Origin: Gryganskiella cystojenkinii
Taxonomy: Eukaryota > Mortierellomycota > Mortierellomycetes > Mortierellales > Mortierellaceae
Assembly: GCA_015852425.1 (NCBI GenBank)
Contig: JAAAIG010000116.1
Location: 52,362 to 62,788 of the forward strand
DNA length: 10,427 nucleotides
Direction: 5' to 3'
Shown: positions 1 through 6,985 of the stretch, piece after piece
Numbering within the stretch: position 1 is the first letter of the stretch
How the letters are laid out: the number at the start of each line of letters is the position of its first letter
Notes under the pieces: generated by a model
Database searches by the model: none
Seen by the model: the letters and a program-made list of their open reading frames with translations, nothing else
What the model was told of the DNA's origin: nothing
Program-made: the position numbers and the translations under genes

Positions 1-100
1 AAGGGAAATCCTCCGACAACAACAAATCTGATGTGTACACATGACCCAAGTCTCGTCGTATGAAAAGTAGAGAGAGATGAGAAGAGACTGTCTCTCGTAC

Positions 101-259
101 CTTGGCATATTCGCGGTAGAATGCCATGATTTGCTCGTCCTTGACTTTTTGTGATTCAACAGGCCAGTCCTCATTCTGTAGAGAATGTGCGAGACACGGG
201 GCCGGAGAGGTCGGGAGTGGTGGCATCGCACGAGCTTTGCTCTTCTTGGTCGAAGACAT
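101..259 (-). CDS. First exon of an unrecognised gene, partial at left edge
   Basis: The ATG at 259 opens a 53-codon exon that reads MSSTKKSKARAMPPLP at its start and ends in IMAFYREYAK. It closes exactly in phase 0 at a donor, AAG|GTACGA, with GT at 100-99. Codon use (ACC, AAG, GAG, GTC, ATC) resembles that of the recognised genes here. The 5' leader just before the ATG is A-rich (AAAAAAGAAAATATG), typical of fungal starts. The N-terminus is basic and then Pro-rich. No domain is recognisable in so short a piece. Bases 1-98 are intron, possibly with the next exon: ATCAG at about 29 and GGAG at about 11 (minus strand) are candidate acceptors, but none can be chosen. The gene lies in tandem downstream of CTR9 and continues beyond the window. 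That this is a real exon is fairly likely; its function is unknown. Confidence 0.55.
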
Positions 260-619
260 ATTTTCTTTTTTGTTAGTTGTTGCCGTGAAAAGATGAGAAT
301 GTTCGTGTCGTGCAAAAAAGAGAGGAAAGGAAGAGAGTAAATAAGAAATGTATATGTGGTGTGTGTTATGTGTCTGTGTCTGCGTCAAACAGAGGAGCAA
401 AGAGGAGGACGAGGACGAGGAGTGGAATGAGATGTGAAAATGGATTGGATTGGATTCTCGACAAAGAAATTGAATTCGATGCAAACACAACCAGGACTGA
501 ATATTCTGTCGTGACTGTTTCTCTTACTGTACTCGTGGTAATTTTATTTCAAGGTTTTTAAAACTGGCTTGTTATGCAGAAGATTATTTTCGTCGGTGCT
601 CTTTCGAGAACACCTCCTC

Positions 620-650
<31 letters not shown>
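260..650. other. Intergenic spacer between CTR9 stop and next gene
   Basis: This spacer should hold the 3' UTR and terminator of CTR9 and the promoter of the left-edge gene, both on the minus strand. An 83-codon plus-strand frame at 310-561 has poor codon use and low-complexity runs (GAG/GAC triplets at about 400-421, TG-rich 355-380), so I do not call it a gene. The only clear structure is the CT microsatellite at its right end. Confidence 0.5.
623..650. repeat. (CT)14 dinucleotide microsatellite
   Basis: Fourteen uninterrupted CT units abut the CTR9 stop codon (minus-strand TAA at 653-651). The CTR9 transcript would therefore begin its 3' UTR with a pure (AG)n run. Such tracts slip readily and are likely length-polymorphic between strains. 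Confidence 0.95.
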
Positions 651-3600
651 TTACTCTGACAACTCGTCATCAGAATCGATAATCTCCTTGGATTTACTAT
701 TATAAACCAAATCAAATGGGCACATGGAGGTCAGTCAAAGACTTCAACTTGAGCAACCAAGCGAAAAAGAAAACAATTCTCAACAATAACACCAAACACA
801 AACTCGACTTACAATTTCTTGGAGGTCACCTTGCGAGAGGTGGGGTCGTCGTGCAGATCATCGTCCTCATCCCTGTCGGTACTCTTGCTTCTCGCACGCC
901 CCTCAAGATCAGACTTCTTGCGCAGCTTGCCTCTCTTCTCCTTGGGCTCCTTGGGCTCCTTGGGTTCTTTTGGCTCCTTGGGCTTGCGCTCCTTCCTCTG
1001 CTTCTTCACCTCGCGTTCACCATTGGCATCAAAATCACCCTCGCTCAGATCATCATCACTTACGACCATACGCTTACGCTCAGATCGCTCGCGGTTCATC
1101 TCATCCAACTCTTTCTGTGTCTCCTTGGCTCCCTGGTCCAGGGCCCGGCGACTCTCCAAAATTTCGCGTTCCTCGTCCTCCTGTTTCTGAACACGTATCC
1201 GTTCTTCTTCGTCCTTTTTCTGCTTCTCTGCCTCGCGCTTCCTGCGGGTCTCCTCCATGATCTTTTCCTTTTCTGTCTCAAACACTTCCTGATCCTTGAG
1301 CTTTCTCTGCAAGATCGTCAAGAGTGAGTCACCGTGCTTTTCACGCTGAGCAGCAATCTCCCGCTCATAGTAGACGTGCTCCTTTGATGGAACGGCAATC
1401 AGAGACTTCAGAATACTAAATAAGATTGACCGGACAACAAGAGATGACCTCCAACGATTAGAAACCAAAAAAAACCCCCCTCGCTCCGGTACTCTTCAGA
1501 TAACACACATGGAACAATGACCGTACCTCTTGGCGACACCGAGACCCGCCATGGCAGAGTGAATATCCTTGACGGTCCTCTGATTCTGCGCCTGGTCAGA
1601 GATAAGCTGGGCATAGGACTGCTGGATCAACGCAATGTCGTAGAGAGCGGTCTTGTCACTGGGCTGAAGACGGTACGCCTTCTGAGCCATCGACAATGCC
1701 TGAAGCATCTTTTCAGGGTCCTTTTCAGACTTTGCATCGCAGTACTGAGCCTTGGCCATAGACAAGATCACGTTCTCGTCCTCGTTGTTGAAGAACTTTT
1801 TGGAGACACTTGCATACTGTTACGAAACAACAATATTGTCGGTTAGTGATCGTTTTAATAAAAATGCAAAACCTGTCATTTCAAAGAATACCTAATGCAA
1901 TATCACTTACCAGCAGCACGGCGTTGGCGTACTGACCCATATCAGCAGAGACAAGAGCCAAGTTCAACCAGATGGTGGGAATCGCCGAAGCAGCTTCGCG
2001 GAGCTGCAAGAACATCTCACGCGCTTCAGTGTGATGACCATGAACGGCGAGAGAGATGGCAATTCCGTTTGCGGCATAGGCATTGAAGGCGTCAATCTTA
2101 AGCACCTTGTCAAAGAACTCGAACGCTTTCTTGTAAAGATCTTGTTTCTATTGATGTGCAAACGCATGTATTAGTAAAGTATAACCGTAGGTTAAAATCA
2201 TAAACGACTTGTTAGTGTCGCGGAGGATTGTAACTCACCATGGCCATGTTATCCTTCTCTTCACGAGCAATACCAAGATGGTTGTTACCAAGGGCCAAGA
2301 GCGCATAAACATCGTGACGGTTGATCTCCTTGACAATACGCTCCAAGGTCTTGCGAGAGTTCCTGATCTGGTTTTGCCTTTGCTGCAACATGCCCATCAA
2401 CGTCCATGCATCCACGTTCTTGTTGTCAATCATGCCAAAGACCGCCTTGTAAAGTTCTGCGGCAGTATCAAAGTTACCACGGGACTGCTCGATGACCCCG
2501 AGTCGCAAATGGGCGTCTGCGTAACCATGGTACTTGCCGGCGATATCCTTGTAAATCTCTTCGGCACGCTTGATCTCGTTTCTCTCTTCGTACAGGCGTG
2601 CCAAGTTATAGCGAATGGTTGTGATGGTCGCCTCGGTCGCCAAATCTGCGTCATTCTCTTGAAGTTTGGTCGCGCACATATCGAGAGCCTTCGAGTAACT
2701 ACCCTCGGCCTGTTCTAATCGCCCGTCCATGTGACTGATCGCTGCAATGTTGTTCAAAAGCTCGGGCATATAGTCAACTGTCTCTCCGCGCTCAGCCTTC
2801 TGAGTGCAGATTCCGAGAGCAAAAGTATAGGCTTTGGATGTCTTTGTAATATCCGTTTGCTCCAGCAATTGTGCCATCTCTGTGAACATGAGTGGATCTT
2901 GAACCGACAAGGTGTTGCGTTCATGGATAATGTTGGTCGCCTTGTCAAAGTATTCCAGTGCCTTGGTCTTTGTTCCTGGTGATCTGGAGTAAATGGATCC
3001 CAGTACCTACAAGCATCAAAAAAGGCTGAATTAGATTCAGGGATCGCTTTAGCAACAAATGTATTATAGAGAGTAGATCACTTACAGCAATAGCCTCAAC
3101 GCATTTTGGTTCCTTGACAAGAATTCTCTCAAAGGCTGTGATTGCAGAGGCAATATCCTGCTTGTAAAGAAGCGTCTGGCCGAGACCGAACTGCGCCAAG
3201 AGGTTCTCGGGGTTGAAGCTAACAGCCTTTCCATAACAGGCCAAGGCTTCGGCATATCGATCTTGTTGATGATGAATCTTGCCCATGATGTAGAATCCCT
3301 CTGATTGCACATTTTTCAATCCTTGTGCGTTGGAGGCCTTTGTGGCAAAAGCCATAGCCTTTTCCGTATCCTTGATCACTGCGAAATGCTTGGCCATATA
3401 CAAACCCACGACTGAGTTCTTCTTGTCGGCTCCAAAAGCGTTCTTAAGATGGTTGAATCCGGCTTTGTAGATCTGCCTCATGTCCTCCTCCGTGAGGTCG
3501 GTTTGTTTGCATCGGTTAAATTGAAGCATGGCGAGCAAAACATGTGCTGTTGCATCTTGGCCGTTCTGTAGATGAAAAATCAATGAATAATTTTTAGATA

Positions 3601-4687
3601 TGGTTTGCGGTTGAATAGTCGTCAAAATAACAACTGGCATAGCAACCTTTGCTGTAGCAGGGTTCACCTACCAACTCGATGCACCTCTCGAAAGACCTCT
3701 GCGCCTGCTCGGTCATTCCGAGCTTGTAAAAACACAATCCCATACCGAGCCTTGGGTTTGGTGAACAGTCTGGCGAAAGTCTCAAGACGTTCCTGTACAG
3801 TCCCAGAGCCTGAGTGTAGCTCTCCCGAATAAACTGAATGCGAGCCATTCCGAGCAAGGCGGGGATGCTCCTCGGGTTCTCTCCAAGGACTTGTTTGAAG
3901 TGTCGATGCGCGTCATCATACGAGCTGCGTGCCAGCAAGAGCAAACCTGTGGAGAAGCAAAAAAAATCGACAATTATCCATCATTGAGTTAGTCCGAAAG
4001 CCTATCGTGTCCATGTTGATTACGCACTCCCCCTGGCGACAAGAAAACTTACCCTTGCTGACCCAGGTGGTGTCGTCCTTGGGGTTGATCTTTTCGGCCG
4101 CTCCCAAATGCTTTGTTGCCTCTGACCAGAACGCATTACGCTCCTGAGGGGTGATTCCAGACTGATAAGCCTTGCGGATGTTGAGCGAGGCGAGCAAGTT
4201 ATGAAGAGGGAGACGGGGTCTAGGATTTGGTTCGTATTGTACTATAATAAAGCAGAAAAGGGCAGACAGATAAAAAGGCTCAGTGTGACTGGTAGACAAA
4301 TCGACATCCATGGGAAACGCTTTTGACACTGCCGGTTGACAACGGTAGTTTTGTTACCTTGCAAACCATCGTTCAGCACCTTGATAGCAGAGTCTACGGT
4401 TCCTTGTCTAGCATACTCTAGCTAAAAGAATGGAAAATTTTACAAGAGCACAGTCAGATGGCCGAAAGGGCAGTCTCTGTCATTGTGTGTGGAGAGTGCT
4501 TTGCTAGGGCTAGGACATTTGATGATCTTACAGCAAAGAGGACATAATGCCTCAGAGGAGTTTCCTCTGCCTTCAGAATGTTTAGCAGCTCCGAAGGGGG
4601 TGGCAGACTAGCACGCGAGATTTCGAGGACGTTCTCTGTTCCCTTGAGAGGGATTTCGAGAGAACCGTGCGAATGGTTCGAGTACAT
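651..4687 (-). CDS. CTR9: CTR9, TPR scaffold of the Paf1 elongation complex
   Basis: Ten exons (minus strand): 4687-4532, 4421-4358, 4241-4053, 3946-3672, 3565-3086, 3006-2239, 2147-1911, 1816-1527, 1415-813, 696-651. Every junction is GT-AG and phase-consistent; introns are 79-116 nt. The product is 1035 aa, close to yeast (1077) and human (1173) CTR9. Recognition rests on the CTR9-type N-terminus (LEIPLKGTENVLEI, residues 10-23), then tandem TPRs over about 80-800, for example PALLGMARIQFIRESYTQAL and RLGMGLCFYKLGM, and family-like blocks such as TTIRYNLARLYEERNEIKRA and AYAANGIAISLAVHG. A Glu/Arg/Lys coiled coil follows (about 859-935), an acidic VVSDDDLSEGDFD (937-949), a KEP repeat (964-978) and an acidic end, IIDSDDELSE. 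CTR9 is the TPR scaffold of PAF1C, which supports Pol II elongation and H2B ubiquitination/H3 methylation. The short terminal exon is easily missed: the exon before it seems to stop at a TAA (811-809) that lies inside the GTAAGT donor. The true start may be upstream (see 4883-4965). Confidence 0.95.
941..985 (-). repeat. 9-nt tandem repeat encoding Lys-Glu-Pro units in CTR9
   Basis: Within CTR9 exon 9, imperfect 9-nt units (AAGGAGCCC on the coding strand) give K-P followed by four K-E-P repeats and a K. One unit has diverged silently (CCA AAA GAA), so the protein repeat is kept while the DNA repeat is partly broken. It lies in the basic tail between the coiled coil and the terminal acidic patch. 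Confidence 0.9.
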
Positions 4688-4882
4688 GCTGGGGTGTGTT
4701 GATTAAGGAGAAAGGGACGCGTTTGAACAAGGTCGACTCCAGAAGGGATGGATGGTTGTCTCTCCAAGGGATCTTGTCAGTCGTGGCACAAGGTCAGAGG
4801 CACTAAAAAGGGTCGATATCAGGGCCAAATGGAGACAAAAAAGAATGAAAGTGAAGAGACAAAGAGTGGAAGAGTGACAGAC

Positions 4883-4965
4883 GTAGAAGAGACGGACGAG
4901 TAGCGGTGGCTGCGACTTCCCGAGATGCTGTCGAAAGGGTGATGCAGATCAGCAGCATCTGACAT
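4883..4965 (-). CDS. CTR9: Probable upstream first exon of CTR9
   Basis: An ATG at 4965 opens a frame starting MSDAADLHHPFDSISGSRSH whose codons (CTG, CAC, TTC, GAC, AGC, ATC, CGC, TAC) look coding. It hits a TGA near 4822 unless spliced. An acceptor CACACCCCAG ends at 4689, one base before the ATG at 4687, and has a branch-like CTTAATC upstream. Joining in phase 2 fuses this exon to MYSNHSHGSLEIPL without losing the CTR9 frame. Two in-phase donors exist: AC|GTCTGT (exon ends 4883; 28 extra residues, 1063 aa in total) and TC|GTCCGT (exon ends 4898; 23 extra residues). Both have C at intron position 3, which is unusual, so the donor is uncertain. The alternative is an untranslated leader, perhaps with a 5' UTR intron starting at CCAG|GTATAT near 4992, and translation from 4687. 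Confidence 0.5.
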
Positions 4966-5122
4966 GATAGCAAATGCGATTACGAGATATACCTGGCGTG
5001 ATATCTTAGAAAGAGCAGTCCTGATTTTTCAAAGCAACAAAGAAAAAAAGAAAAAAAAAGCTCTACGGCACTTTCATTCATTCACTTCCATCACCCCCCC
5101 TTCTCCTCCCTAGCAAACAACA
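4966..5122. promoter_or_regulatory. Short divergent promoter between CTR9 and the PinX1-like gene
   Basis: Only 157 bp separate the outer CTR9 ATG (4965) from the G-patch gene ATG (5123); with the inner CTR9 start the gap is 435 bp. The segment holds a purine A/G tract at about 5036-5060, then a C/T-rich stretch with an uninterrupted run of C around 5092-5100, and a leader ending CAAACAACAATG, a good fungal start context. I see no convincing TATA box. Factor sites were not identified. Confidence 0.55.
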
Positions 5123-6702
5123 ATGTCTTTGAAGGCTGTCCGCCATGCGAAGCAGCGCCTCGCACCTGACCCACGCAACTTGCATTGGGCCAATGGTAAA
5201 AAATAATACTATATACATTCACTCTTGTCTGCCTCACTTTTCCCCCACTCTGTGATTTTTACTTGAGACAGTCTCAACTGGGGGCCACCCACCTGTATAC
5301 AAACGATGACCCTTATTCACCTTTTGTCTACACCTTGATTCTTGACTTTTTTTATTAGATGAAAACAAGTTTGGTCTGAAGATGATGCAAAAGATGGGTT
5401 GGACTCAGGGAAAGGGTCTCGGAGCCAATGAAGAGGGTGTCACAGAGCATGTCAAGGTCCGTCTGAAGGAGAACAATCTCGGTGTCGGCGCCACCAAAAA
5501 ATCCATCAACAACTGGCTCGGCAACACGGATGCGTTCTCGAAATTGCTCGCGGATCTGAACGAGCGGGTCGAGAATGATGCCAAGGAAGCAGGATCAGGA
5601 AGCAATAATGAAGAAAGCAAGGAGTCTTCATCCGCAGAGTCTTCTTCAGAAGACGAGTCGGACACCAAGTCTGCCAGTAAGAAGGACAAGAAGGAGAAGA
5701 AGAGCAAGAAGAACAACAAGGAGGCTAAGGAAAAGAAGGACAAGAAGGAAAAGAAGGACAAGAAAGAAAAGAAGGACAAAAAGGAGAAGAAATCCAAGAA
5801 GAGCAAGAAGGACTCGAGCGACGAGGATCAGGAGCGGAGCAACGTCTTGGCTGCGATCAATGGCCGTAAAGCGTAAGTGTCTGTCAGAGTTTTTTTTTCC
5901 ACAGAGGAAAAAATCTGTTATCGCAGGAACGATTCATTGAAAACAACAAGGACTGGCATCTAAACTCGAACCTCCTCTTTCACTCTTCGTTGACGGAACA
6001 AAAAATTAGTTCAAGGCACAAATACCTCAAGAACAAGAATGCGGCTTTCCGAAACTCGGAGCGTTTGAACGAGATTTTGGGCATCAAATCAGAGACGGCT
6101 TCACCCGCGACCTCGGGCATGTCGACTCCTGTTGTGGAGGAGGAACAACCCATGACCTCGACAGATATCTACGCTGCTCGCATGGCACAGAACAGCATGA
6201 GTAAGTACTTCAGTATGCGGACAAAAAAAGGCATGTGTGCGGTGCCTACTTGAAAATGAGAAACCAACAACCATTTTTCTATTATTATTTTTTTTTCGCC
6301 CATCTAGTGAGTGCTGCGGCTGCAGCAAATGACGAAGATGCGCCTAGACCTTCGTTTGGCGGACTCGGCTTTGCTACCTCGACTGGTCTTGGATCTCAGG
6401 GATTCAATTCTTCAGGACTTCGTGGATTGGGATTCGTCAAGGCGACTGTCTCGGTTATGCCTGCAACGATAGAGACCAAGGTCGAGGAGACTGTGGTTGT
6501 CGAAAAGGTTGAGAAGAAGGCGGAGCAGTCCTCTTCTCCAGAGGCTGAGGAGAAGAAGAACAAAAACAAGAAGGAAAAGAAGTCCAAGGACGACAAGGAC
6601 GACAAGGAGAGCAGCAGCAAGAAGGAGAAGAAGGACAAGAAGGACAAGAAGCGAAAGTCTGAAGATGACAGCAAATCTAGTTCTAAAAAGTCAAAGAAGT
6701 AG
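5123..6702 (+). CDS. PinX1/Pxr1 (Gno1)-type G-patch protein
   Basis: Four exons: 5123-5195, 5359-5872, 6010-6200, 6308-6702; 390 aa. The N-terminus MSLKAVRHAKQRLAPDPRN, then HWANDENKFG, closely follows the PinX1/Pxr1 pattern (basic start, DPxNxxW.ND..KFG). The G-patch spans about 27-69 with KMGWTQGKGLGANEEG and NNLGVGA. A family-typical tail WLGNTDAFSKLLADLN follows. After an acidic Ser/Glu stretch comes a KKE/D block (132-175), then RHKYLKNKNAAFRNSERL (198-215) and LNEILGI, an IYAARMA helix (about 249-255) that matches the PinX1 region before the C-terminal tail, a Gly/Phe segment (275-302) and a second KKE/D block (342-390). Family role: the G-patch activates the DEAH helicase Prp43/DHX15 in nucleolar rRNA and snoRNA processing; human PinX1 also binds telomerase. 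The intron 2 acceptor was chosen at 6009 (137-nt intron, TTGAC branch). An alternative acceptor at 5904 keeps the frame but gives a 32-nt intron. The gene is longer than human PinX1 (328 aa). Confidence 0.9.
5679..5810 (+). repeat. Lysine-rich KKE/D tandem repeat inside the G-patch gene
   Basis: AAG/GAC/GAG-type triplets form repeated KKDKKEK units over 44 codons. Purines dominate the coding strand. The antisense strand therefore shows a long Leu/Phe/Ser frame that mimics a membrane protein but is a shadow. A related block recurs at 6553-6699 in the last exon. Confidence 0.9.
6553..6699 (+). repeat. Second lysine-rich block at the C-terminus of the G-patch protein
   Basis: The last 49 codons are Lys/Asp/Glu/Ser-rich (KKNKNKKEKK, then DDKDDKE, KKEKKDKKDKK, ending KKSKK). 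It is less regular than the block at 5679-5810 but built from the same units. It probably acts as a basic nucleolar-localisation or RNA-binding tail. Confidence 0.85.
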
Positions 6703-6985
6703 ATAATCTTACACATATACATATTGCATACCTCATTTTACCGCACATACCATCCAAGGAATCAATATCGGGGGTTTTTTCTGTTCTTTTTCGTTTTTAT
6801 TTTTTTAAGTTAGAACTACAAACAAGGAAAGGAAAGGGGGATGCTACAATAGGGTTGACGATAATGCAAAGTAGGGATGGTATAATGGAACAGCCGAGGT
6901 AAATAATTAGATCGGATAGGAGGGCTGCTGACAAAGTTGACAACGTGGAAGAGGTTCGGGTATGATCAGGTCATTGATGAGCCTT
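6703..6985. other. Convergent 3' spacer
   Basis: This 283-bp stretch lies tail-to-tail between the G-patch gene (stop at 6702) and the membrane-protein gene (stop at 6988-6986). It is A/T-rich, with T runs around 6774-6807. It must hold both polyadenylation regions, but I find no canonical AATAAA on either strand near the stops. No gene is visible in it. Confidence 0.6.

Noticed and set aside
310..561. 83-codon plus-strand frame in the left spacer
   Set aside because: Poor codon use, built from GAG/GAC and TG repeats; no recognisable domain or promoter.
716..1327. 203-codon plus-strand frame with Leu-rich, membrane-like sequence
   Set aside because: It is the antisense of the CTR9 coiled-coil and KEP region; Lys/Glu/Pro codons read backward give Leu/Gly/Phe. 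The minus-strand reading has the splice sites and homology.
2209..2718. 169-codon plus-strand frame within CTR9
   Set aside because: Antisense to conserved TPR exons; no independent support.
5405..5806. Minus-strand frame full of LSFF repeats resembling a membrane protein
   Set aside because: Shadow of the AAG/GAG lysine repeat in the G-patch gene.
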